DNA of 64,000 nt from Massilibacteroides vaginae. Lineage in GTDB: Bacteria > Bacteroidota > Bacteroidia > Bacteroidales > Tannerellaceae. This document shows, one piece after another, positions 24,853 to 34,046 of the stretch (positions are counted from its first letter, which is position 1; every line of letters begins with the position of its first letter). Both the position numbers and the translations under genes were made by a program. Under the pieces are notes generated by a model. It ran no database searches. It was given only the letters and a program-made list of their open reading frames with translations, and was not told where the DNA came from. The stretch lies in NCBI RefSeq assembly GCF_900178525.1, contig NZ_FXDJ01000009.1, forward strand, positions 62,001 through 126,000, read 5' to 3'.

Positions 24853-25635
24853 TTACTTGTTTGTACCTGCCTTCATTTTTCTCACACTCTCACCGGTCAG
24901 TTCTATCTGATATGCCGAGTGTACGATGCGGTCAAGAATGGCATCAGCCACAGTTGGTTCTCCTATTGCATCATACCAGTTAGCAACTGGTAATTGAGAG
25001 GTCACAATGATAGATTTGCGCTCATGACGATCCTCGATGATGTCAAGCAGTATTGGACGTTCTTTAGCGTCAAGAGGAACAAGAAAGAGGTCATCAAGGA
25101 TAAGTAACTGACATCGTTCGATTTTCTTGAGTTCGGTCTCGAAGATACCCTTTGTCTTTGCAACTTTTAGCGCTCCCATAAGTTTGGATGCATTGGCATA
25201 GTTTGTTCGTATTCCGTTCTTACAGGCGTGATAACCAATAGCTGTTGCAATATAGCTTTTACCGGTTCCGGATGAACCGGTAATGAACAGATTCTTTCCT
25301 TGACGGATAAAGTCAAGCGACGAGAGGCGTTCTATATGGTTGCGGTCAAGACTTCGGTTGATGGTATAGTCTATACTCTCAAGATAAGCCTTGTATCGAA
25401 AGCCGGCTTGACGAATCAGGCGTTGTATGGAGGCATCCGAACGATAGTCCCATTCACGAGCCAATAGTAATGCAAGGAAGCCGTCAGCAGTCATAGACTC
25501 GGCAACGGTAGACTGTAGGCTTTCCTTAAAGGCGGCAGCCATACCATGCAGCTTCATACGGTTCATCAAATCCAGAGAAATGGCATTTTGGTCTTTCTCC
25601 TGAGTAACAGGTGCAGTTTTATTATTTGTTTCCAT
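24853..25635 (-). CDS. istB: IS21-family helper ATPase IstB, second element
   Basis: The product has 260 aa with Walker A (GSSGTGKSYIA), Walker B (QLLILDDLFLVPLD) and sensor 1 (SIIVTSQLPV). It looks intact. The gene overlaps the end of the istA reading by 14 bp, the usual arrangement. It differs strongly from the istB at 21905. Confidence 0.93.
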   Translation of the reverse strand: METNNKTAPVTQEKDQNAISLDLMNRMKLHGMAAAFKESLQSTVAESMTADGFLALLLAREWDYRSDASIQRLIRQAGFRYKAYLESIDYTINRSLDRNHIERLSSLDFIRQGKNLFITGSSGTGKSYIATAIGYHACKNGIRTNYANASKLMGALKVAKTKGIFETELKKIERCQLLILDDLFLVPLDAKERPILLDIIEDRHERKSIIVTSQLPVANWYDAIGEPTVADAILDRIVHSAYQIELTGESVRKMKAGTNK

Positions 25636-27206
25636 TGTTTTTGTTGGTTTTTGTTGTTGATTTTAAGAAGTATTCACGTCCACGGATGTTTTTGTGGTGC
25701 GGAAGTGATAAGTTGGTACCCAAGTCTTGATCAGCCTGTGGTAGAAAGTCTGCGTCATCGCCTCGGTTCAAAATACCGATAACATCTTGATATCCGTAAA
25801 CGCGCATCAATGATGCACAGGTGCATGCCGCCACAAGCCTGTCCAGTCCGAAGGTCTTTTCCAAGGCAAGGATACCTCTGCATGAGCGGAAGGCCTGAGG
25901 CATATATTTCTTCTGCGATGCCACATCCTTGAGATAAAGCAAGACGATATTGTCTATCTGAGCGGCTCGTTCAAAAACCTCGTCCAGATCCTTTTCGTAG
26001 CTACCATGCCTACCGGGAAGATTGTGTGCCTCCTTCTGAGTGTAGCCATAGGGTGTGTTCATCACGGTGGTGGGTTGTTACGAGCCGCAGGCCATAGAAG
26101 ATATCGAGAGTATCAGCATCGTAAACAATATCGACACGCTTGCCTACATATTCTTTTGGTACGCTGTAATGATGTTTCCTGAGAGTTACATAGCTATTAC
26201 GCATCACGGTCACAGATTTGCGTTCCTTCATCTGATACCGCACAGAAGGTAGAGTCCGTAGATAGTCTTTTTCCACCTCTTCAAACAACTGCCTGCGAGA
26301 CTGATTGCGTCCGGTAAGTTTTCTCTCGTTGAAACGACTTAGAGATTGGATAATGCTGGCATTGAGTGATTCCAGATCATGGAACATCAGACCTTCGAGA
26401 TCGGTATAAACAGATTTGTACATCAGTTTTACAGCGTTCTCTACAAGTGCTTTGTCTTTTGGATGCCTGACTCGCGCCGGATATATACTACAACCATAAT
26501 GCTCGGCAAAAGCGGCAAAGTCTTCGTTAATAACCGGCTCGTTGTGGTTGCTCCGGGTTACAGCCGACTTCAAATTGTCAGGGACGATTGCCATGGGTAC
26601 ACCTCCATAGAAGTGCAATGCATTCTCACATGCTTTTATCAGGTCTTCTTTCTTCTGCGACCAGACTGCCTCACAGTAGGTATAGTGACTACAAGGAAGG
26701 ATTGCTACGAAAACTTCTACAGATCTGACCTCGCCTGTTTGTTCATCAATGATCTGTAAACGGTCACCAGCAAAGTCGATATACAGCTGGTCTGCGGCAT
26801 AATGCTCAACGTGACCAACCGGACGAGATACAAGCCGATAGCGTTGTAGGTATGCTCCGAAACTTGCATGACGGAATCCATTGGGATGCTCTCCTCGATA
26901 CTCTTCATACAAAGATTTTATGGTCACTCCTTTGCGAGTAAGTCTTGCAGCATAATCAGGCAAGAGTGCCTCTAGCTCCAACTGCCGCACCGAAGGGCTA
27001 CGTTCCCTCTCTCCACTACTACCGAACATCTCCTCAAGGCGCTTGCCAGGGATTGACAGAAGCTGCTCTATCGGTATGTTACTCTCTTGAAACAAACGCA
27101 CATACTTGCGCACTGTGTTACGGGATAGCTCGAAGGTCGTACTGATACCTTTTATCCCCATCCCCATCGCATAGCAATGAAGAATGTTTGCTAACTTTGT
27201 TGTCAT
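25622..27206 (-). pseudogene. istA: IS21-family transposase IstA, frameshifted
   Basis: The first frame (27206 down to 26010) gives 398 aa: helix-turn-helix (GIKGISTTFELSRNTVRKYV), DDE core (LYIDFAGDRL, AIVPDNLKSAV, HPKDKALVENAVKLMY) and YSVPKEYVGKRVDIVYD. It is correct up to VTTHHRD near 26055, then runs off frame. The second frame (26065 down to 25622) resumes as NTPYGYTQKEAHNLPGRHGSYEKDL and continues to the normal end. One extra base in the GATGAAC context explains it. The catalytic residues are in the first part, but the C-terminal domain is detached. Confidence 0.85.
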
Positions 27207-27383
27207 TGTAATTTTAGTTTTAACCCATCGACCAGGACGGGAATCTAAATTACATAAAAATCCCCTGTTGGTTTAAACTCCGACAGGGGACATTTTTATT
27301 TTGGCGAAAAGGGTCAAACATGTTTTGGTGCAAAGGGTCAATTTAGAATTGGAACAAGGGGGCAATCTGAACTGGATTTTCCA

Positions 27384-28006
27384 ACTGCATCTGACTATTG
27401 AGCAACTCTATTCTATTGGCATGCAAAAATACGGATTATATATCAGAACCTTAATGACTAATTACCTTTAAGGTAGAAAAAACTTTTTCTTGTATCTTAT
27501 TGGCAAAGGTGAGCAGTCGAATGTGGTATTTCATGAATGGAACAAGAGTTTGTAGCAAAGGCATTTAGATATTAAGAACCGAGATATATGCAGACAAGCC
27601 TTTTTTATTGACACCATAGATAATCCAAAACATGGTTCTATAGGAATTGCCGGGAAGTGTATATTTAATTCCAGCATTTTAACAGTTCAAATTCTGCCTT
27701 ATGCAGAGGCTTTTTTTCACAATACTATATGTTTGAAAAGATATCCTTTATATTTTGAAAAATAAAGGTTATTTTTTCAAAAATAACCTTTATGTTTTTC
27801 AGTACATCTATTCCATTGATTATCAACGAGGTATAGACTGTGCAAAAAACCGAAGAAAAGGTGCTGTTTTTAACTTAAAAAGCTAAGGAAAAATTTGTCG
27901 CCAACCGGGTATTTCATTTGCCCCCTTTATTTTGAACAATGTATCTTTTGTGCTTTCATAAGTATTCATGCATTGATTTGCATTGATTTGAAAATCAGCA
28001 AAAACA
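27384..28006 (+). other. Degenerate intergenic stretch right of the second IS
   Basis: No intact gene is visible. Directly after the IS a short open frame reads LHLTIEQLYSIGMQKYGLYI and stops at about 27472; it could be the tail of the gene cut by the IS. From 27575 a frame containing FFIDTIDNPKHGSIGIAGK lacks a start and has a stop upstream; it looks like a gene remnant of unknown family. A dispersed repeat copy lies at 27711-27800 and a 10-bp direct repeat (CATTGATTTG twice) at about 27970. Confidence 0.4.
27711..27800 (-). repeat. Dispersed intergenic repeat of about 90 bp, copy A (inverted)
   Basis: Read on the minus strand it shows ACATAAAGGTTATTTTT, then an AT-rich unit, then TATAAAGGATATCTTTTC and CATATAGTATTGTGAAAAA. 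The same ordered blocks occur on the plus strand at 47225-47314 and 62914-63004. In this copy the middle unit is inverted, so AAATAAAGGTTATTTTTT and AAATAACCTTTATGTTTT form a hairpin. Confidence 0.65.
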
Positions 28007-28038
28007 TAAAAAAAGGCCGATGCAATCGCATCGACCTT
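28007..28038 (-). terminator. Terminator of the secG operon
   Basis: On the minus strand AAGGTCGATGC pairs with GCATCGGCCTT (one mismatch) around a GATT loop, followed by a T run. It lies about 80 nt after the secG stop. Confidence 0.75.
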
Positions 28039-28120
28039 AATATAAACTTCTTATTTTAGAAATATCATGTTTAAGACAACGTAGGGATACCTCCAATTTT
28101 TGATGTGACGCCTCTCCTTT

Positions 28121-28483
28121 TTATTCTTCTTCAGGAGTAGCGGCTGGAGCTTCTTCAGGGGCTTGTTGTGCTGTTCCGAAGTTAGGAGCGATTGTTCCCG
28201 GATCAATTGCTACAGCATCATTTACCTGTTGTTTAATCTCAGACTGTTTTACTGTTTGAGAAGTAGGTATAAACGTTGTGATAATAATACTTAAAACAAT
28301 AACGGTTCCAGCCAGAGTCCATGTTGCTTTTTCCAAAAAATCGGTAGTTTTTCTAACACCCATGATTTGATTGGATGAAGAGAAACCGGAAGCAAGACCG
28401 CCTCCTTTTGAATTCTGGATCAACACAATCAAGATCAGCAGTACTGAAGCTATCAGAATCAGGATAGAGATAAATACGTACAT
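28121..28483 (-). CDS. secG: Preprotein translocase subunit SecG
   Basis: The product has 120 aa with two TM helices (about residues 3-22 and 55-75). The family motif VLIQNSKGGGLASGFSSSNQIMGVRKTTDFLEKATW sits between them. SecG assists SecYEG in protein export. The acidic Pro/Ala/Glu tail is typical of Bacteroidetes SecG. It is the last gene of a four-gene operon, 1 nt after the TPR gene. Confidence 0.95.
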   Translation of the reverse strand: MYVFISILILIASVLLILIVLIQNSKGGGLASGFSSSNQIMGVRKTTDFLEKATWTLAGTVIVLSIIITTFIPTSQTVKQSEIKQQVNDAVAIDPGTIAPNFGTAQQAPEEAPAATPEEE

Positions 28484-28484
28484 C

Positions 28485-29237
28485 TTATTTTATATTTTTA
28501 TTGTTAATAATCAATTTCTCCAAAAATCGTATTTGGTCTGCAAAGTAAACATTTTTTTCCGGATATTTCAAGCGTAATTTTCCAATTATTTGTAATGCAC
28601 GCTCATAACGTTTTTGTTTTATATAAATTTGGGCTAATGTTTCTGTAAAAAAGGAATCATCCTGCGATTGTAGAATGTCGTCTGTAGATGTTTCCTGTAG
28701 CTGAAAGGTGTTGTTGCCCGGAATTGCAGGTTCTGAGAATTGTCTTGGACGCTCTCCTGCGCTTTCGATAAAAGAATCGATCAGTTGGTGGTGTTTTAAT
28801 TGAACGGTGTTTTCTTCGTTTACATCCGTTTCTTGCTTAGACATGGACCAATACATATAATCTGAAGACACAGATGCATTATTCAAGGTTTCATGCCAAT
28901 CACGGGATGATTCATTAGGCTGTAAGGAAAGAAAGGAGTCGATGAGGTCGAAAGCATTTTCGCGTTCTTCATCTACAACCATTGTTACAGAAGATTGGTA
29001 GTCTAACTTATCCTCTATCAATAGAAAAAGCTTACGTCTATCCGGAATTCCAACCGACAGTTTTTTCAGTTCAACACTAAAATCCGGATGATTCAACACC
29101 GCCAGATTTTTCAAATACAATATCTTGGCTAATGAAAAACTCGGATTACGATCGATGGTTTTCTTTAAATCAACCAATGTTTCATTGTTAAACAATGACG
29201 CATCTTCTATCAAATCATATAGAAAGTGAGTTTTCAT
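28485..29237 (-). CDS. Tetratricopeptide-type protein between lptE and secG
   Basis: The product has 250 aa with no signal peptide. The N-terminal half is helical (LKKTIDRNPSFSLAKILYLKNLAVL), the middle is polar and low in structure, and the end has one clear TPR-like pair of helices (FFTETLAQIYIKQKRYERALQIIGKLRLKYPEKN). It keeps a conserved position between lptE and secG in Bacteroidales. It is probably a cytoplasmic scaffold; the function is unknown. Confidence 0.8.
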   Translation of the reverse strand: MKTHFLYDLIEDASLFNNETLVDLKKTIDRNPSFSLAKILYLKNLAVLNHPDFSVELKKLSVGIPDRRKLFLLIEDKLDYQSSVTMVVDEERENAFDLIDSFLSLQPNESSRDWHETLNNASVSSDYMYWSMSKQETDVNEENTVQLKHHQLIDSFIESAGERPRQFSEPAIPGNNTFQLQETSTDDILQSQDDSFFTETLAQIYIKQKRYERALQIIGKLRLKYPEKNVYFADQIRFLEKLIINNKNIK

Positions 29238-29753
29238 TTACCAGTTGGCGACTGTTGCATTATAAATTTGGTCTGCTATTTCAGCGATAATCTCTTCGCA
29301 TAGTCCGTCCTGAACGTCCTGCAGCATTAGATTATTATCGAATGGGCGGTTTGCCGAAAATGTTTGTTCGAAATCTTCCTCAGGATTGGCTTGATTTCTA
29401 TAACGAACTCTGACTGTTATTGTCAACTGGGTTTGTGAAGCATAGGCGTCTTCTTTTACGGCCAACTGCACCAGGTCGTAACCGGTAATTTCTCCCTCAA
29501 GATACAGATCGCCGTTATCAGTAACGATCTGTAAACGAGTTTGCCGGATATACTTGTCTTTAAGTCCTTCTGTGAAATTTTGTGCCAAAGGAGGATAAAC
29601 CAATGGTGCCTGATTAGGAAAATCACGAATCGTAATCGATTTGGTTTTCGTATAGTCAATAGATGCTCCGTTCAGGGTATAAGAGATGGAACAGCCTTCC
29701 ATGAAGAAAAAGACAATTGTCAAAAAAAATATTGCAAAACAATGATTGCGCAT
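29238..29753 (-). CDS. lptE: LPS-assembly lipoprotein LptE
   Basis: The product has 171 aa. The lipobox is MEGC with Cys21, followed by SISYTLNGASIDYTKTKSITIRDFPNQAPLVYPPLAQNF, the typical Bacteroidetes LptE opening. The domain continues with DLYLEGEITGY and a C-terminal helix. LptE plugs the LptD barrel and helps place LPS in the outer membrane. It abuts the TPR gene with no gap. Confidence 0.9.
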   Translation of the reverse strand: MRNHCFAIFFLTIVFFFMEGCSISYTLNGASIDYTKTKSITIRDFPNQAPLVYPPLAQNFTEGLKDKYIRQTRLQIVTDNGDLYLEGEITGYDLVQLAVKEDAYASQTQLTITVRVRYRNQANPEEDFEQTFSANRPFDNNLMLQDVQDGLCEEIIAEIADQIYNATVANW

Positions 29754-29764
29754 CTGTTATTATA

Positions 29765-30955
29765 TTATTCGAGATTAAATTCTTTTATTTTGCGATAAAG
29801 TGTCCGCTCCGAAATTTTCAGTTCAGCAGCAGCACTTTTCCTTCTGCCGTTGTATTTCTCCAACGTCTTACGAATCATTTCTTTTTCTGCATCTTCTAAT
29901 GACAACACAGCCTCTTCAACTGCTTCCGCTTCCTGAATGATGTGATCAACATGGCGTATTGAATGTGGGTGTGAATGAGAATAAGTAACGTCATTTTCTT
30001 TAGTCGGCACTGCTACATTTCCAGACATTAATCCGTGTACCAATTCCTTCAATTCATTTACATCTTTTTTCATGTCAAAAAGAACCTGATATAAGATTTC
30101 GCGTTCACTGTTGAACAGTTTGTAATCTGATTCCTGTTGTTTAACCAACACGGGCAGTTTTTCCACCTGCGAGTTTGGCAGGTATTGTTTTAATGTTGTT
30201 GCAGTAATCGTTCTTTCTTCTTCAATAACGGAGATGCGTTCAGTTAGATTTTTCAGTTCACGTACATTTCCCGGCCATCTGTAAGAGACTAATATTTGTT
30301 TGGCATCATCACTTAATTTAACCGTGGGCATTCTATACTTCTCCGCACAATCACCAGCGAACTTTCTAAAAAGCAGGTAAATATCTTCAGGGCGTTCGCG
30401 TAAACTCGGAACAAGAATAGGAACGGTGTTTAAACGGTAAAACAGGTCTTCTCTGAACTTACCCTCGCCTACTGCCTGGGTTAAATTCACATTCGTTGCA
30501 GCAACTATTCTCACATTTGTTTTCTGAACTTTCGAAGAACCAACCTTAATAAATTCTCCGGATTCCAACACACGCAATAATCTTGCCTGTGTGGGTGTAG
30601 GCAATTCGCCCACTTCGTCCAGAAAGATAGTTCCTCCGTCAGCAACTTCGAAATAGCCCTTTCTGTCGGCTAATGCACCGGTAAAAGAGCCTTTCTCATG
30701 ACCGAACAATTCTGAATCAATAGTTCCTTCAGGTATGGCTCCACAGTTTACCGCGATATATTGACCATGCTTTCTGGCACTATTTTGATGTATTATTTGC
30801 GGGAAATTTTCTTTACCTACACCACTTTCACCTGTTATCAACACAGATAAATCCGTAGGGGCTACTTGTAATGCCACATCAATTGCTCTATTCAATAACG
30901 GACTATTACCAATGATCCCGAATCGTTGCTTTATTTGTTGTATGTCAATTTTCAT
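29765..30955 (-). CDS. Sigma54-interacting AAA+ transcriptional activator
   Basis: The product has 396 aa and has no receiver or sensor domain at the N-terminus; the AAA+ domain begins almost at once. Walker A is GESGVGKE, the sigma54-contact loop is GSFTGA, and Walker B is GGTIFLDEVGELP. R-finger motifs follow, and a Fis-type HTH closes it (RRKSAAAELKISERTLYRKIKEF). It remodels sigma54-RNA polymerase to open promoters. It is 11 nt upstream of lptE and heads the operon, an arrangement familiar in Bacteroidales. Without an input domain, its activity may be set by level or by partners. Confidence 0.92.
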   Translation of the reverse strand: MKIDIQQIKQRFGIIGNSPLLNRAIDVALQVAPTDLSVLITGESGVGKENFPQIIHQNSARKHGQYIAVNCGAIPEGTIDSELFGHEKGSFTGALADRKGYFEVADGGTIFLDEVGELPTPTQARLLRVLESGEFIKVGSSKVQKTNVRIVAATNVNLTQAVGEGKFREDLFYRLNTVPILVPSLRERPEDIYLLFRKFAGDCAEKYRMPTVKLSDDAKQILVSYRWPGNVRELKNLTERISVIEEERTITATTLKQYLPNSQVEKLPVLVKQQESDYKLFNSEREILYQVLFDMKKDVNELKELVHGLMSGNVAVPTKENDVTYSHSHPHSIRHVDHIIQEAEAVEEAVLSLEDAEKEMIRKTLEKYNGRRKSAAAELKISERTLYRKIKEFNLE

Positions 30956-31051
30956 TCCGATAACACGTTCTGTGATCCATTTTGTTTATCTCACAAAATT
31001 ACAAACTTAATTCAGAAATACACGTTTTCGATGTGAATCTATAATAATAGG

Positions 31052-31879
31052 TTATTTTTTCGCATTGTATGTTGCATTATAAAGATAAGAAGCTAACTCT
31101 TTACCGTCTTTTATCTTAGCAATTTCTTCAGTTGAGATCAATTTTCCAATGTAAACATCAGCCGTTTTTCCTTTCTTATTAAATGCTTCTGCAGGAATGC
31201 GTAAGGTTCGAATACGCCAATCAATGCGACCTAACCAATAGAAAAAACCTGTATTATAAAAATCAAACAGAACCGGACACACCGGTACTTTACCTTTTTG
31301 AATCAGCTTTACAACGCTATGGGTCCAGGGTAGATCACAAATTTCCTTTTTCTCCTTATTATAAAACGAAATCGCTCCTGCAGGAAAGAATCCCACCGGC
31401 GATCCATTCCTTAATCTTCCAAGAGATTCTCTCACACCATTCACATTCTGCAAATTTGCTCCTTGATTTTTAGAATCCGGCTTAACAGAAATAAAATTAT
31501 CTTCCATTGCGCCAATATTCTCAAGCACGCCATTAACCATAACTTTAAAATCCGATCGGATTGATGCAAAAATATCTATTAGGATAATACCATCCAGAGA
31601 GCCTATCGGATGATTTGAGACAGTAATAAATGCACCTTCAGGAAGTTGAGCCAGTCGCTCTTTATGATGCACTCTGTATTTTAAATCAATTAATGAGTCA
31701 TTTAGAATCGCAGTTGTAAATTCGGCACCTCTTAAATGACAATTCTTACGATGTACTTCATTCACTTTTTCAACACAAAACCACCTTAAAAACAATTTTC
31801 CAAGAAAACGTCCGACTGTAGTACCAAAGAAAGAGTTAAGCTTTTGAAGATCGTTTATATCAACAACAGTCTTTTTCAT
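31052..31879 (-). CDS. PlsC-type lysophospholipid acyltransferase
   Basis: The product has 275 aa. The acyltransferase motif is NHPIGSLDG, which has five rather than four residues between His and Asp, as in the hemolysin/ornithine-lipid acyltransferase branch. Further motifs are RNGSPVGFFPAGAIS (like the EGT/G block) and VPVCPVLF. It should transfer a fatty acyl chain to a lyso- or amino-lipid. It is the last gene of a four-gene operon with tight spacing (7 nt). The acceptor is unknown. Confidence 0.85.
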   Translation of the reverse strand: MKKTVVDINDLQKLNSFFGTTVGRFLGKLFLRWFCVEKVNEVHRKNCHLRGAEFTTAILNDSLIDLKYRVHHKERLAQLPEGAFITVSNHPIGSLDGIILIDIFASIRSDFKVMVNGVLENIGAMEDNFISVKPDSKNQGANLQNVNGVRESLGRLRNGSPVGFFPAGAISFYNKEKKEICDLPWTHSVVKLIQKGKVPVCPVLFDFYNTGFFYWLGRIDWRIRTLRIPAEAFNKKGKTADVYIGKLISTEEIAKIKDGKELASYLYNATYNAKK

Positions 31880-31886
31880 AAATAAA

Positions 31887-32774
31887 TTATTTCATAAAAT
31901 TCGCACACATTTTTTCGTGCTTATTCATCACAGTTATTAGAATAAGGTTAAGAACGATAATTTCATATAAAAAATAGGCCCATACATGCCCAGTCAATAC
32001 AATAGCAAACATAATCATTGTGCGACCATTGAAAGTAAGCAAATCTATAAATGGCATCAATTTTAAACTTTGTGAACGAAAGCTTTTCCGAATGGGATCC
32101 GGTATATCATCTCCGTATTTTTCAGAAAGATTTAACAACATTTTTTGCAGATTAGGCGTTGCTTTAACCTGTAAATAGGTATAACCAATGTAAAGCAGAT
32201 AAAATGTTTTACTCAGTCCTATTTTTGTTTCTTTGTGTGTTTCTTTAACTTGTTTCAGCGTCTGAAACTCCTTACCCTTCTCTTTGCTTATAAAGAAAAG
32301 ATGTAATGTTTTATAATAATCAGTAATGTTGGCTTGTATTAAATGCGAAAGACCGGATAAAACAGCTAATCCAAAGAACCAGGATGTTCCATAAATATCC
32401 ATCAGGCGGTAAGCAAAACCTATATAAATAGAGGCAAACCATACATCTCCGGCCATACCGTCTAATATTCGTCCAATAGAGGACTTAACGCCTGTCATTC
32501 TGGCTAATTGTCCGTCAACGCAGTCCAATATATTGGCGAAGATCAACAAACAAATACCAATAATAGAATAAACTATATTATTAACATAAAAAAAATAACC
32601 GACAACCCCTCCCACAAATATTGAGAAAACAGTAACCATATTGGGCGTTATATTGGTATTCGTCAACAAGCGCGCAATACGAAATCCTATGGGACGATAA
32701 AAAACACGATCAATAATGTTCTCCGTTTCGATCGACTTCAACGATGCTTCGTATTCTTTTTTTAAATCACCCAT
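31887..32774 (-). CDS. CDP-alcohol phosphatidyltransferase-family membrane enzyme
   Basis: The product has 295 aa. The catalytic motif is present: DCVDGQLAR, eight residues, then GRILDGMAGD. Several TM helices are visible. The family moves a phosphate-linked group from a CDP-alcohol or CDP-lipid to a second alcohol to make phospholipids. With a cytidylyltransferase in the same operon, the CDP-activated donor may be made locally. It is spaced 6 nt from the SDR gene. Confidence 0.88.
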   Translation of the reverse strand: MGDLKKEYEASLKSIETENIIDRVFYRPIGFRIARLLTNTNITPNMVTVFSIFVGGVVGYFFYVNNIVYSIIGICLLIFANILDCVDGQLARMTGVKSSIGRILDGMAGDVWFASIYIGFAYRLMDIYGTSWFFGLAVLSGLSHLIQANITDYYKTLHLFFISKEKGKEFQTLKQVKETHKETKIGLSKTFYLLYIGYTYLQVKATPNLQKMLLNLSEKYGDDIPDPIRKSFRSQSLKLMPFIDLLTFNGRTMIMFAIVLTGHVWAYFLYEIIVLNLILITVMNKHEKMCANFMK

Positions 32775-32780
32775 CTATTT

Positions 32781-33509
32781 TTATTTATATAAATATCCAC
32801 CATCAACAACTACGATCTCACCGTTAAAGTATTTGTTATCCATTAACATAAGAAAGACCTCCGCTATCTCTTCCGGTTCTGAAAAGCGACCTACTGAAAT
32901 TTTCGATTCAATACTCTTTCGTACTTCAGTCGGTTTCGTTTTTTGCCATTCGGTATCTACGAACCCCGGAGCTACAGCATTAACGCGGATATCATAAGGA
33001 ACAAGAAATTTCACAAGATTTTTAACTAACGAATGAACTGCGCTTTTAGACACGCCATATACTAATGAAACAGAGTGAGGTTCAATACCCATTAGAGAAC
33101 CTGTAAAAACAACAGATCCACCTTTACTTACTCTGCCGACAATTGATTGTAAAAGGAAAACTGGGAAATGAACATTCGCAAAGAAAACACGTTCCCAATC
33201 AGACAGGGTTATTTGTTCAAATGCATCACGACACGTTATACCGGCATTAAAAATAACGGTATCAAGCATTATTTCCTTTTCAGCTAAATATTCTGCAATA
33301 CCGGTAATCGCATCAACCGAAGTAGAATCTGCCTGCAAAAGAAACACATTCACTGCCGACAAACCTTTAAGCTCATCAGCTGTAGTTTTTGCTATTTTTG
33401 AATCCGAAGAATAAGTGAGTATTAAATCGTAGCCTCTTTTAGCAAGAGAAGTTGCAACAGACTTTCCAATTCCTTTTGTTCCTCCTGTAATTAACGCGGT
33501 CTTCTTCAT
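32781..33509 (-). CDS. Short-chain dehydrogenase/reductase
   Basis: The product has 242 aa with the Rossmann nucleotide loop TGGTKGIGKSVA, NAG (FNAGIT), catalytic Ser in FTGSLMG and YGVSK. It resembles FabG-like 3-oxoacyl reductases, but its operon companions suggest a polyol or head-group substrate. Spacing is 7 nt from the cytidylyltransferase gene. Confidence 0.88.
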   Translation of the reverse strand: MKKTALITGGTKGIGKSVATSLAKRGYDLILTYSSDSKIAKTTADELKGLSAVNVFLLQADSTSVDAITGIAEYLAEKEIMLDTVIFNAGITCRDAFEQITLSDWERVFFANVHFPVFLLQSIVGRVSKGGSVVFTGSLMGIEPHSVSLVYGVSKSAVHSLVKNLVKFLVPYDIRVNAVAPGFVDTEWQKTKPTEVRKSIESKISVGRFSEPEEIAEVFLMLMDNKYFNGEIVVVDGGYLYK

Positions 33510-33516
33510 AGAACAT

Positions 33517-33981
33517 TTATTTCAATCCATCTTTGACCGTTGTTGGTTTTGCCTTTTGCTGCAATTGTAAATTTGCCTCGTATGAATCGTGGATCGCTTT
33601 TTTAAGTGTTGAAGACGAAACTCCTGTTCCGTAGGGAAAATAAAAAACTTGTACACCTAAATCTTTCAGGTAGTCATATTTACCATACCAGTCATCTCCA
33701 ACAACAAAAGCATCGATATTTAGCTTTTTCACAATCTCTGAATGATCTAATGAATGTTGCGGAACAACTATATCCGGTGTTTTTAGAGCCTCAATAATCT
33801 GAAGTCTTTCATTAAAGGGGATAATAGGTTTAGCCTTGTAAGAAGAGACTAACTCGTCCGTACTCACCCCTACAATCAATATATCTGCTAAGCTCCGGGC
33901 ATAATTTATCATTCGCAAATGATTATAATGGAACATATCAAACGTACCCGAAGTATATACAATCGTCTTATCCTTAAACAT
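33517..33981 (-). CDS. Glycerol-3-phosphate cytidylyltransferase-like nucleotidyltransferase
   Basis: The product has 154 aa. It starts TSGTFDMFHYNHLRMI; the usual HxGH is HYNH here, with Asn for Gly. The ISSTxxR-like site reads VSSSTLKK, and GVSTDELV and DAFVVGDDWYGKYD are also present. TagD/Pcyt family members make CDP-glycerol or CDP-ethanolamine from CTP. It is the first gene of the lipid operon and probably supplies CDP-activated head group to the phosphatidyltransferase. Confidence 0.85.
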   Translation of the reverse strand: MFKDKTIVYTSGTFDMFHYNHLRMINYARSLADILIVGVSTDELVSSYKAKPIIPFNERLQIIEALKTPDIVVPQHSLDHSEIVKKLNIDAFVVGDDWYGKYDYLKDLGVQVFYFPYGTGVSSSTLKKAIHDSYEANLQLQQKAKPTTVKDGLK

Positions 33982-34046
33982 ACAAATAGTATCGTTTTAA
34001 TTTATCTCACAAACTTACACAAACTTTTCCTACAAAAAAACTAAAC

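Larger units (their letters stand above)
24741..27383 (-). mobile_element. IS21-family insertion sequence, second copy, with 51-bp perfect terminal inverted repeats
   Basis: The left end at 24741-24791 (starting TGGAAAATCCAGTTCAGATT) is exactly repeated in inverse at 27333-27383. The element is 2643 bp and carries istA then istB on the minus strand. Flanking bases (CACGTA on the left, ACTGCA on the right) give no target duplication, and the left flank is a gene fragment absent on the right. istA is frameshifted, so this copy is probably no longer autonomous. Its proteins and ends differ from the first IS, so it is a different member of the family. Confidence 0.92.

Noticed and set aside
26010-26065. 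Programmed frameshift in the second istA
   Set aside because: The shift is by one base at GATGAAC with no slippery run and no matching arrangement in the first IS; a mutation or sequencing error is simpler.
26379-26759. Plus-strand open frame inside the second IS
   Set aside because: It is antisense to the IstA catalytic core; no independent evidence for coding.
31052-33981. Assignment of the lipid operon to phosphatidylinositol or teichoic acid synthesis
   Set aside because: No inositol-phosphate synthase or teichoic polymerase is present, and the enzyme families alone do not fix the head group.
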